The notes beneath the pieces are model-generated. The model did not search any database. It was not told the DNA's origin and was given only the letters and a program-made list of their open reading frames with translations. Below are positions 1-6,963 of a DNA stretch of 7,225 nt, piece by piece. Source of the DNA: Clostridia bacterium (GTDB lineage: Bacteria > Bacillota_A > Clostridia > UBA1381); NCBI GenBank assembly GCA_017553025.1, contig JAFZNF010000058.1:1-7225 (forward strand). Direction: 5' to 3'. The translations under genes and the position numbers were made by a program. Each line of letters starts with the position of its first letter. Position 1 is the stretch's first letter.

Positions 1-1325
1 AAAATATTTATTACTTTCCCCGAAATTGTAAGTCCGCATCTTATTTCTACCGCATCTTTGGAGTTTATAATATAGCTGATGTGCTCACATTCCACGCTGA
101 GAACCGTTTTGTTATCATCAGCTATCTGTCCGTCACAGTCAATAATATAGTTAAACGGAACCTCCTCTTTTATAGACGCTATCGGATTTTCATCATCTTC
201 TGTCAGATAAAGAACATATATGAGGACTTTGCCCGAAACATCAAGTTTTCCGTTTTGTATATTCGATGAAGTTATAAACGGTTTTGCCTGTACTCTGTAT
301 ACCCCCAAAATATCAGGTGCGTTCTCCTCCTTCTCCAAAAGCTGCTTTAAAACAGCTGAAAACTTTATCTGTGATGCTACACTCTGCATTTTTACATCTT
401 CATATGAAAATCTGCATTCCGAATCGGTAAAATAGCAGTCGCTGATAACCGACACATTTTCCGTATTGTCAGTTTTTATCCCTACTGTTATATCCGCTCT
501 TACCTTAATACTTGACGTATCCTCGTCTGTATTTACAAGCTCATATGCCGTTTCTCCTATTTCATAGCTTATCTCGCATTCCTCGTCCTCTTTAAGCTCC
601 GCTACATCAAAAACCTCAGTAAACGGAAGTTCGCAGTCAAGATGATTATACTTCCCTTGCATATCGCTGTATAAAATGCATATTCCAAGCGCGCCCTTAA
701 TCACAAGTTTTCCGTCAAGCGCCCTGCTTTCCTTTGAAAGCAGGCACATATCTGCCTTTAAAAGATTTGATGCTTTTTTACCCTTAGGAAAATCGATTTC
801 TTCGTTAACGCAGAAGTCAAATTCTTCGTACATTTGACTGCCCGTCATTGAAAGTTCTTTGCTCCTTATCTGAACATTATCCGACAAAACTCCGCTTACT
901 AATTCCTTTTGCTCGTTCAAAAAGACCGATACACTTATCAGAATTTTCGTTTCTATCCCGATTTTTCGGGAATTAAGCACTTTATATGACACTTTTTCAG
1001 CATCGCAGAAAGCGCACAAGGTCATATCGTCTTTAAATTCGCTTCTTTTCAATGTTTCACAAAATTCAAGACACCCGTTAATACTTTCAAGTTTACTTCC
1101 TTCGCCCTCGGGTATATATAAGATGTTTATCCTCACTTTGCCTTTTAATGTAATTTTTCCGTCCTCTATCTGCTTTTCAAGAAGATACGGCTCTGCTGTA
1201 ACCTCTGAAACCTTTAAAATGTCGGGTTTTGCGTCAGGAACTATTATGCTCCCCTCTGCGCTTGATTTTACATCTCCTTCATAGACCGTTTTTACAATGT
1301 TTATACTTTTTTTCTCTATCTCCAT
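1..1325 (-). CDS. SPOCS (DUF3794) repeat protein, SipL-like spore coat morphogenesis protein; 3' end beyond the window
   Basis: The reading frame is open from an ATG at 1325 down to the left edge, giving 441 codons plus two bases and no stop, so the C-terminus is missing. A GGGAGG Shine-Dalgarno at 1336-1341 lies 10 bases before the ATG and fixes the start. The protein shows about three related blocks, near residues 8-135, 155-300 and 318-441. Each holds a stretch of the form hydrophobic-GK-hydrophobic-x-hydrophobic-x-G, followed by a strand ending in LY (ITLKGKVRINILY, LVIKGALGICILY, LDVSGKVLIYVLY). The start DVKSSAEGSIIVPDAKPDIL and this repeat are typical of the SPOCS family. There is no signal peptide or membrane segment, so it should be cytoplasmic. 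In Clostridioides difficile the family member SipL has SPOCS repeats plus a C-terminal LysM domain that binds the coat ATPase SpoIVA; a LysM domain here would lie past the edge. A sigma-E-like promoter upstream fits a mother-cell coat role. Family assignment is strong; the exact SipL role is inferred. Confidence 0.92.
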   Translation of the reverse strand, partial: MEIEKKSINIVKTVYEGDVKSSAEGSIIVPDAKPDILKVSEVTAEPYLLEKQIEDGKITLKGKVRINILYIPEGEGSKLESINGCLEFCETLKRSEFKDDMTLCAFCDAEKVSYKVLNSRKIGIETKILISVSVFLNEQKELVSGVLSDNVQIRSKELSMTGSQMYEEFDFCVNEEIDFPKGKKASNLLKADMCLLSKESRALDGKLVIKGALGICILYSDMQGKYNHLDCELPFTEVFDVAELKEDEECEISYEIGETAYELVNTDEDTSSIKVRADITVGIKTDNTENVSVISDCYFTDSECRFSYEDVKMQSVASQIKFSAVLKQLLEKEENAPDILGVYRVQAKPFITSSNIQNGKLDVSGKVLIYVLYLTEDDENPIASIKEEVPFNYIIDCDGQIADDNKTVLSVECEHISYIINSKDAVEIRCGLTISGKVINI

Positions 1326-1354
1326 ATTTTTGAAACCTCCCGCAAAAATAATAC

Positions 1355-1370
1355 CATAGTTAATACTATG
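1355..1370. repeat. Short inverted repeat over the -10 region of the SPOCS promoter
   Basis: CATAGT and ACTATG form a perfect 6-bp dyad separated by TAAT. It covers the proposed -10 element of the left-going promoter and reaches its start site. It could be an operator or only a by-product of the CATA-type -10 box in AT-rich DNA. No regulator is recognised. Confidence 0.4.
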
Positions 1371-1391
1371 AAATTGTTTTTTGGGATATGC
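1363..1391 (-). promoter_or_regulatory. Candidate sigma-E-type sporulation promoter for the SPOCS gene
   Basis: On the minus strand a -35-like GCATATC (1391-1385; sigma-E consensus KMATATT, 6 of 7) is followed after 14 bases by a -10-like CATAGTAT at 1370-1363 (form CATAnnnT). Transcription would begin near 1356, giving a leader of about 30 bases that contains the GGGAGG ribosome site. C. difficile sipL is known to be sigma-E dependent, which supports the match. Sporulation promoters are degenerate and the DNA is AT-rich, so chance resemblance is possible. Confidence 0.5.
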
Positions 1392-1498
1392 TTATTTGAA
1401 AACACAAATTTCTTTCCTGATTCTTTCCATAATCCCCAACCTAATACAAATACGACCTCTGCTTCCGATAATATTCGCAAATAATTACTAAAAACTAC

Positions 1499-1527
1499 TG
1501 GACATATTAAGGTGTGTATGTTATAAT
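1499..1527 (+). promoter_or_regulatory. Housekeeping (sigma-A) extended -10 promoter for the SLH gene
   Basis: TGGACA at 1499-1504 (5 of 6 to TTGACA) is followed by a 17-base spacer and a perfect TATAAT at 1522-1527. A TGn extension sits just before the -10 at 1519-1521. The start site should be near 1533-1534, giving a leader of about 45 bases to the ATG at 1579. All elements are at ideal spacing, so a strong vegetative promoter is likely. Confidence 0.82.
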
Positions 1528-1532
1528 GAGTT

Positions 1533-1545
1533 AGTATATTATACT
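1533..1545. repeat. Inverted repeat at the predicted start site of the SLH transcript
   Basis: AGTATA and TATACT form a perfect 6-bp dyad around a single T. It begins six bases after the -10 box, so it lies on the predicted transcription start. The position suits a repressor operator. The sequence is almost all A and T, so chance symmetry is also possible. No regulator can be named. Confidence 0.35.
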
Positions 1546-1562
1546 GCATTGCGCAGAAATTC

Positions 1563-1570
1563 AGGGAGGA
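1563..1570 (+). promoter_or_regulatory. Ribosome binding site that sets the SLH gene start
   Basis: AGGGAGGA is nearly complementary to the 16S 3' end and sits 8 bases before the ATG at 1579. The frame is also open from a TTG at 1549, but this site would then lie inside the gene and no comparable site precedes the TTG. Starting at 1579 also gives a clean signal peptide. Confidence 0.9.
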
Positions 1571-1578
1571 TTTACAAA

Positions 1579-2637
1579 ATGAAAAAAAATAAAATCTTTT
1601 CCGTCATTTTGGCGGTTAGTATGCTGTTTTCACTTGCTGTATCCGCAGATTTTTCGGATATGCCGGAGAACGGCGAGCTTGCTTTGGCGATTACAAACGC
1701 TGTTTCAAACGGCATTTTATCGGGATATGAGGACGGCACTGTCCGCCCCGATGCAAACATAACCCGCGCAGAGATGGCATCTATTATAACAAGAGCCTGC
1801 GGTGCTTCAAAAGAAGCTGACATTTCCGAATTTTCAGATGTTGCGCCTGACAGCTGGTACTATTCAGCTTTTTCAAAAGCCTACTCTATGGGCGCTTTTT
1901 CGGGCGATGACCAAAAACTGATGCACCCGCAGAATAATATAACATTCCAGGAATGTTTCACAATTCTGTCACAGGTATTTGACCTTCTTCCGCCATATAC
2001 CGTAATTCGTGACGTTTCTTCCGACTTCCCCGAAAATACCGTATTGGTACCCGCAAGTTCCAGTACCCCGTTTTCGACTTCCCGTCTTTATGATGTGAGT
2101 GTTCTTTCAGGCTATCAGGACGGTGCAGATGTTGCAGGCTGGGCAAAAGTATATGTATCCGGTGTTGTTGTAAACGGAGGGTGGAATGGCGAAAACGGGC
2201 TTCTCACCCCTGCAAAGTATATAACAAGAGGTCAGTTTGCAACCGTTATGAATAATATTATTCAAAACTACATCGACGAGCCCGGAACTTATACCGAACT
2301 TCCCGAAGGAAACACTATGATAAGATGCAATGATGCCATTTTGGACGGGCTTAAAACCGAATATGATATATTTGTTTCGGACGGTGTTGAACAAGGCAGA
2401 ATTACTATCAATAATGTCAGTGCTAACCGCTTGGTTGTACGCGGTTGCGCAACTCCTGTCGACGAAAACGGGAATTTGGAAAATGAGAATTTCGGTATTG
2501 AGATTAAGGGCAGTTTCGGACCTATACGCATTATAAGACCGTATATTTCAGCCGATGTTTCTGAGGCTGAATTTCCCCTTAATAAGTTTTGGTCAGCTAA
2601 GAAAACCTATGTCAACTTTGATAAATTTATGCAATAA
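1579..2637 (+). CDS. Secreted S-layer homology (SLH) domain protein
   Basis: A 352-residue exported protein. It begins with a basic MKKNK, a hydrophobic core to about residue 20 and a likely signal peptidase I site after VSA (residue 23). Three SLH-like units follow. The first (24-72) is canonical, with SGYEDGTVRPD and an ITRAE motif at 61-65. The second (81-135) has FSDVAPDSWYY but ITFQE at 121-125. The third (about 168-230) has a spaced AGWAKVYVSGVV core and ITRGQ at 215-219. SLH domains anchor proteins non-covalently to pyruvylated wall polymers, so this should sit on the cell surface. The C-terminal part (about 240-352) is probably beta-rich. It contains MIRCNDAILDGL and ITINNVSANRLVVRGC, which resemble the beta-repeat tails of other clostridial SLH proteins. 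I recognise no catalytic domain. It is transcribed alone from its own sigma-A-type promoter, diverging from the SPOCS gene, and ends at the hairpin shared with htpG. Surface role is secure; exact function is unknown. Confidence 0.9.
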   Translation: MKKNKIFSVILAVSMLFSLAVSADFSDMPENGELALAITNAVSNGILSGYEDGTVRPDANITRAEMASIITRACGASKEADISEFSDVAPDSWYYSAFSKAYSMGAFSGDDQKLMHPQNNITFQECFTILSQVFDLLPPYTVIRDVSSDFPENTVLVPASSSTPFSTSRLYDVSVLSGYQDGADVAGWAKVYVSGVVVNGGWNGENGLLTPAKYITRGQFATVMNNIIQNYIDEPGTYTELPEGNTMIRCNDAILDGLKTEYDIFVSDGVEQGRITINNVSANRLVVRGCATPVDENGNLENENFGIEIKGSFGPIRIIRPYISADVSEAEFPLNKFWSAKKTYVNFDKFMQ

Positions 2638-2642
2638 CAATA

Positions 2643-2686
2643 TAATATAAAAATATGCACCCCTTTGGGTGCATATTTTTATATTA
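2643..2686. terminator. Bidirectional intrinsic terminator between the SLH gene and htpG
   Basis: A perfect 20-bp inverted repeat (2643-2662 and 2667-2686) encloses a 4-base CTTT loop. The GC core is GCACCC/GGGTGC. The arms continue as an A-run on the left and a T-run on the right, so each strand reads a GC stem ending in a U-tract. It starts six bases after the SLH stop codon. On the minus strand it overlaps the last codons and the stop of htpG (stop at 2679-2681). Confidence 0.93.
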
Positions 2687-4520
2687 GCTTTTGCATAAGC
2701 TCGTTGCTTCTTTTTACAAACTCGGTCATTTTGTCGGGGGAGAGCGGTTTATGGCACAGCATAGCAAGGTCAAAAACCTGTCTTGCAAGCATACCCTGTT
2801 CATCGCCCGAAACCTCTGTGATTTTTTGGATAATCTTATTTTTGGAATTCAAAACAAGTGTAAATTCGTCTTTAAACATATCCCCCATACCCGCAAATTG
2901 CTGACCGTATGAGCGGTACATTTCCTGCATTCTGCGCGATTCCTCGGAAAGCAGTATAACCGCAGGCATATCCTCCGATTTCAAAGACTCAACTTCTATC
3001 TTTAAGCTGTCATCTTTTATAGCCTCTTTAAATATATCAATAATGGCTTTCTCGGACTTTTCGTCCTTTTTTACATTATTATCCGCAGTTTCCGAAACCG
3101 ATGAATCTATTCTTTTGAACTTTACACCCTCCTCCTTCATTTCTATAAAGGATATGAAATGCGTGTCTATCAAGGACGGCAAAATAACTGCGTCAAGATT
3201 TTGGCTTTTGAACATATTTATATACTGCGACTGCAAATTTTCATCGGAAACATAGTAAACATCTTTATTTTCCTTGCCCTCAAGATACTCCGGAAGTGTT
3301 ATATGCTTTCCGTCAAGATTTTTATAAACTATAAAATCCTTGATTTTTTCATAAAACTTCTCATCTCTCATACAGCCGTACTTTATAAATACGTTTATAT
3401 CCTCCCAATATCTGTCATAGTCCTCACGGTGCTTATTATATATTTCCTTCAGCTTGTCTGCGACCTTTTTGGTTATATGCGCAGATATCTTCTTCACATA
3501 GCCGTCATTCTGCAAAAAGCTCCTTGAAACATTTAAAGGCAGGTCGGGGCAGTCTATAACGCCTTTTAAAAGCATCAGGAATTCAGGGATTACCTCTTTT
3601 ACATTATCCGCAACAAATATTTGGTTGTTGTAAAGTTTTATCTGTCCCTCATTCGCAGAAAATTCGTGATTTATTTTCGGGAAATAGAGTATTCCTTTTA
3701 AATTAAACGGGAAATCGACGTTTAAATGTATCCAGAAAAGCGGTTCTGTAAAGTCCAGAAAAACCTTGCGGTAAAAATCCTTGTAATCCTCTTCTTTACA
3801 GCTTTTCGGCGCTTTTACCCAAAGAGGCGTAACCTCGTTTATGGGCGACGGGATAATCACGTTTCCGTCCTTGTCCTTTTCAGGCTCAGCGTCTGCAACT
3901 TCAAAATAAATAGGCACCGGCACAAAAGAGCAGTATTTTAAAAGCACTTCGCGGAGTGTATATTCCTCCAAAAATTCTTTTGAATCATCTGCTATTGTAA
4001 GAATTATTTTAGTACCGCGTGCAGTTCTTTCGCTTTCGCCGATTTCATATGACATACTGCCGTCACAGCTCCAAAAAACAGCCTTTTCTCCGTCCTTATA
4101 GGAAAGCGTTTCTATTTCCACCTTTGAGCTTGGCATAAATGCAGAATAAAATCCAAGTCCAAAATGACCTATTATCTGTGCAGTTTTGTCATTTTCATCC
4201 TTATATTTTTCCAAAAACTCGGTAGCTCCCGAAAACGCGATATCAGTTATGTACTTTTCCACTTCGTCTTTAGTCATTCCGATACCGTTATCCTCAAAAC
4301 TGAGCTGTTTTTTCTTCTTATCAACCGTTACAGTTATTTTAAACTGCTCATTTTCGTCAAGCGGCGCTTCTCCTATTCCTGCAAGCTTTTTCATCTTTGT
4401 TATGGCGTCACAGCCGTTTGATATAAGCTCTCTTACGAAAATATCCTTATCGGAGTAGAGCCATTTTTTTATAATCGGGAAAATATTTTCCGAGTTTACT
4501 GAAATATTACCCTTTGTCAT
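2679..4520 (-). CDS. htpG: Molecular chaperone HtpG (bacterial Hsp90)
   Basis: A 613-residue cytoplasmic ATP-dependent chaperone, close to the usual bacterial length of about 620-640. The N-terminal GHKL ATPase domain is complete: RELISN with the catalytic Glu at residue 31, DNGIGM at 77-82 (nucleotide-contacting Asp 77), the IGHFGLGFYSAFM glycine motif at 117-129 as part of the ATP lid, and GTKIIL at 169-174. The middle domain carries LPLNVSRSFLQ at 327-337; Arg333 and Gln337 match the residues that reach over to the ATP phosphate in Hsp90. The rest, to residue 613, is the C-terminal dimerisation region, without a eukaryotic MEEVD tail. The first motif reads ISNGCDA where many homologues have ISNASDA, a mild variant. 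The ATG is set by GGGAGGA at 4528-4534, 7 bases upstream and 5 bases after the leuS stop. It is the last gene of the rsfS-leuS-htpG run, and its stop lies in the terminator hairpin. No heat-shock operator is visible in the 19-base gap, so expression probably depends on upstream transcription. Confidence 0.97.
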   Translation of the reverse strand: MTKGNISVNSENIFPIIKKWLYSDKDIFVRELISNGCDAITKMKKLAGIGEAPLDENEQFKITVTVDKKKKQLSFEDNGIGMTKDEVEKYITDIAFSGATEFLEKYKDENDKTAQIIGHFGLGFYSAFMPSSKVEIETLSYKDGEKAVFWSCDGSMSYEIGESERTARGTKIILTIADDSKEFLEEYTLREVLLKYCSFVPVPIYFEVADAEPEKDKDGNVIIPSPINEVTPLWVKAPKSCKEEDYKDFYRKVFLDFTEPLFWIHLNVDFPFNLKGILYFPKINHEFSANEGQIKLYNNQIFVADNVKEVIPEFLMLLKGVIDCPDLPLNVSRSFLQNDGYVKKISAHITKKVADKLKEIYNKHREDYDRYWEDINVFIKYGCMRDEKFYEKIKDFIVYKNLDGKHITLPEYLEGKENKDVYYVSDENLQSQYINMFKSQNLDAVILPSLIDTHFISFIEMKEEGVKFKRIDSSVSETADNNVKKDEKSEKAIIDIFKEAIKDDSLKIEVESLKSEDMPAVILLSEESRRMQEMYRSYGQQFAGMGDMFKDEFTLVLNSKNKIIQKITEVSGDEQGMLARQVFDLAMLCHKPLSPDKMTEFVKRSNELMQKLI

Positions 4521-4527
4521 TTCCTTT

Positions 4528-4534
4528 TCCTCCC
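4528..4534 (-). promoter_or_regulatory. htpG ribosome binding site in the leuS-htpG gap
   Basis: The minus strand reads GGGAGGA 7 bases before the htpG ATG and 5 bases past the leuS TGA at 4540-4542. The strong site in a 19-base gap supports co-transcription, with ribosomes ending leuS close to where htpG starts. Confidence 0.88.
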
Positions 4535-4539
4535 AAACG

Positions 4540-6951
4540 TCATTTCACTACAATATTTACAAGCTTTCCCGGTACGCAAATTACCTTTAACACCTGTTTG
4601 CCTTCAAGGATTTCCCGCACCTTATCGGCATTTCTTGCCGTATTTTCAAGCTCTTCCTTTGAAATGTCCTTTGAAACGGTGATTTTATCCTTAATTTTAC
4701 CGTTTATCTGCACCGCTATTTCAATTTCATCATCTACCGTTTTTGATTTGTCATAATCAGGCCATTTTGTAAGCGCCAAAAGGGGCGTATTCCCGTACTT
4801 TTCCCAAAGCTCTTCTGTTATATGCGGTGCAACGGGATTTAAAAGCGTAATTAGAGCTCTGTATTCGCCCTTTGTTACACTGCCCTTTTTATAAAAATCA
4901 TTGACTAAGCTCATCAAAGTTGCAATAGCCGTGTTATACTTCATTTTTTCGTAGTCATCGCTGACCTTCATTATAGCCTTATGGACTGCCTTTTCCAAAT
5001 CCTTTGAAAGCTCCTCGCTGTCCGATAACATATCCTGCAGGTTCCATACGCGTTCCAAAAACTTATAACAGCCTTTAAGACCCTTTTCCGACCACGGAGT
5101 CGACTGGTCAAATGCGCCTATAAACATTTCAAATGTGCGTACGGCATCAGCGCCGTACATATCCACCACTTCATCGGGATTTACCACATTCCCTCTTGAT
5201 TTAGACATTTTTTCTCCGTTTTCGCCCAAAATCATACCGTGTGAGGTACGTTTTTTGTACGGCTCCTTTGTCGGCACCACTCCTATATCATAAAGGAATT
5301 TGTGCCAGAACCGCGAATACAAAAGGTGCAGAGTCGTATGCTCCATACCGCCGTTATACCAGTCTACTGGCGACCAATCACGGAGTGCTTCTTTTGATGC
5401 CAAAGCGTCACTGTTGTCCGGGTCCATATAACGCAGGTAATACCAGCTTGAGCCTGCCCATTGGGGCATTGTGTCTGTTTCACGGACTGCTTTCCCTCCG
5501 CAGGCAGGACAGGTTGTATTTATCCATTCGGTTGCCTTTGCAAGCGGTGATTCGCCGTTTTCACCTGGTTCAAAAGTGTCTGTTTCGGGAAGTTCCAAAG
5601 GAAGTTCGCTCTCTGGAACAGGCACCCAACCGCATTTTTCACAGTAAACAAGCGGAATTGGCTCGCCCCAATATCTCTGGCGCGAGAATACCCAGTCGCG
5701 CAGTTTAAAATTTACTTTTTTCTCGCCTATACCTTTTTCCTCAAGATAGCTAATCATTTTCGGGATTGCGTCCTTAACGGAAAGACCGTTTAAAAATCCC
5801 GAATTTACCATAATACCGCTCGAAACATCGGTATAAGCCTCTTTTTGCACATCTTCTCCGCCTGCTACAACCTCGATTATAGGCAGATTAAACTTTTTCG
5901 CAAAATCCCAGTCCCTGCTGTCGTGCGCAGGAACAGCCATTATAGCGCCCGTTCCGTAGGTTACAAGCACATAGTCCGAAATAAATACAGGAATTTCCTC
6001 TCCTGTTACGGGATTTATTGCATTTACGCCGTCAAGCCTTGCGCCAGTCTTATCCTTGGCAAGCTCAGTTCTTTCAAATTCCGATTTTTTTGATGCTTCC
6101 AGGATATATTTTTTCACTTCGTCAGCATTTTTAAGGCTTGGCAGAAGTTTTTCCACCATACTGTGCTCGGGCGACAAAACTACATATGTAGCGCCGAAAA
6201 GTGTATCGCACCTCGTTGTATAAACGGTTATTTTATCTCCTGTTGTAAGCTCAAACTGAACTTCTGCGCCCTCGCTCCTGCCTATCCAGTTTATCTGCTG
6301 TGTTTTTACCCTGTCAATAAAATCCACCTCGTCAAGGTCATCTATAAGGCGCTGCGCATACTCGGTAATTTTAAGCATCCACTGGCTCTTGCGCCTCTGC
6401 ACGACCTCGCTTCCGCAACGCTCGCACACTCCGTTTACAACTTCTTCATTGGAAAGTCCGACCTTACAGCCTGTACACCAGTTTATCGGCATCTCCTGCT
6501 TATACGCAAGTCCTTTCTTGAAAAGCTGGAGGAAAATCCACTGTGTCCATTTATAGTAATCAGGGTCGGTTGTGTTTATTTCCCGCTTCCAGTCAAAGGA
6601 AAAGCCAAGCATTTTCAGCTGTCTTGTAAAATTGTCTATATTCTTTTTCGTTACGATTTTGGGGTGGATTTTATTCTTTATCGCATAGTTTTCGGTAGGC
6701 AGACCGAACGCGTCCCAGCCGATAGGATAAAGAACGTTATACCCCTGCATTCTCCGCTTTCTTGCTAAGATGTCAAGAGCGGTATAGCTCCTTGGGTGTC
6801 CTACGTGAAGTCCCTGCCCCGACGGGTACGGAAACTCAATTAAGGCATAGTACGGCTCTTTATCGCTCTTATTTTCTGCGTGAAAGCAATCCGCCTCTTC
6901 CCATTTTTTCTGCCACTTTTTCTCAATCTCTTTAAAGTTATACTTGTCCAT
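4540..6951 (-). CDS. leuS: Leucyl-tRNA synthetase (class Ia, bacterial type)
   Basis: An 803-residue enzyme that charges tRNA-Leu with leucine using ATP; full length for the bacterial type. The Rossmann catalytic core carries the HIGH-type motif HVGH at 49-52 and KMSKS at 581-585. [15 protein letters not shown] (79-93) and [18 protein letters not shown] (534-551) are typical leucine-enzyme blocks. Two Cys4 clusters look able to bind zinc: Cys159/162/176/179 and Cys437/440/481/484. The CP1 editing domain, which removes mischarged amino acids, has the threonine-rich TTRCDT at 245-250 and [13 protein letters not shown] at 339-351, whose Asp344 matches the substrate-binding Asp of editing sites. 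Many homologues have TTRPDT, so Cys248 is a small variant. The anticodon-binding helical domain follows KMSKS, and the last 60 or so residues form the C-terminal tRNA-contacting domain. The ATG is supported by an AGAGGA site overlapping the rsfS stop. The gene follows rsfS by 10 bases and precedes htpG by 19. No T-box leader can fit directly before it. Confidence 0.98.
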   Translation of the reverse strand: MDKYNFKEIEKKWQKKWEEADCFHAENKSDKEPYYALIEFPYPSGQGLHVGHPRSYTALDILARKRRMQGYNVLYPIGWDAFGLPTENYAIKNKIHPKIVTKKNIDNFTRQLKMLGFSFDWKREINTTDPDYYKWTQWIFLQLFKKGLAYKQEMPINWCTGCKVGLSNEEVVNGVCERCGSEVVQRRKSQWMLKITEYAQRLIDDLDEVDFIDRVKTQQINWIGRSEGAEVQFELTTGDKITVYTTRCDTLFGATYVVLSPEHSMVEKLLPSLKNADEVKKYILEASKKSEFERTELAKDKTGARLDGVNAINPVTGEEIPVFISDYVLVTYGTGAIMAVPAHDSRDWDFAKKFNLPIIEVVAGGEDVQKEAYTDVSSGIMVNSGFLNGLSVKDAIPKMISYLEEKGIGEKKVNFKLRDWVFSRQRYWGEPIPLVYCEKCGWVPVPESELPLELPETDTFEPGENGESPLAKATEWINTTCPACGGKAVRETDTMPQWAGSSWYYLRYMDPDNSDALASKEALRDWSPVDWYNGGMEHTTLHLLYSRFWHKFLYDIGVVPTKEPYKKRTSHGMILGENGEKMSKSRGNVVNPDEVVDMYGADAVRTFEMFIGAFDQSTPWSEKGLKGCYKFLERVWNLQDMLSDSEELSKDLEKAVHKAIMKVSDDYEKMKYNTAIATLMSLVNDFYKKGSVTKGEYRALITLLNPVAPHITEELWEKYGNTPLLALTKWPDYDKSKTVDDEIEIAVQINGKIKDKITVSKDISKEELENTARNADKVREILEGKQVLKVICVPGKLVNIVVK

Positions 6952-6957
6952 TTTCTT

Positions 6958-6963
6958 TCCTCT
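6958..6963 (-). promoter_or_regulatory. leuS ribosome binding site overlapping the rsfS stop codon
   Basis: On the minus strand the rsfS TAG (6964-6962) supplies the first two bases of AGAGGA, which lies 6 bases before the leuS ATG. Termination of rsfS and initiation of leuS therefore share the same bases, an arrangement typical of translational coupling. Confidence 0.8.

Noticed and set aside
81..435. Two short plus-strand reading frames at the left end
   Set aside because: They lie antisense inside the SPOCS coding frame, which has clear family similarity; no ribosome sites support them.
723..744. 9-bp stem with 4-base loop (CCTGCTTTC / GAAAGCAGG) as a possible terminator
   Set aside because: It is inside the SPOCS coding sequence and lacks a U-tract on either strand.
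956..971. 6-bp stem TCCCGA-TTTT-TCGGGA as a possible terminator or operator
   Set aside because: It is inside the SPOCS gene with no U-tract after it; most likely a coding coincidence.
1538..1543. Minus-strand TATAAT as a housekeeping promoter for the SPOCS gene
   Set aside because: No -35-like hexamer occurs at the right distance upstream, and the leader would be over 200 bases with no purpose seen.
1316..1549. 77-codon minus-strand reading frame in the divergent spacer
   Set aside because: It has no Shine-Dalgarno site before its ATG, overlaps the SPOCS gene's own ribosome site and start, and spans both promoters. It resembles no protein family I know.
5241..5708. 155-codon plus-strand reading frame opposite leuS
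   Set aside because: It is antisense to conserved LeuS catalytic sequence (KMSKS and zinc-cluster region) and has no convincing ribosome site; a shadow frame.
6163..6768. 201-codon plus-strand reading frame opposite leuS
   Set aside because: It is antisense to the conserved LeuS editing and N-terminal catalytic regions; its composition looks like complement-strand translation, and no family is recognisable.
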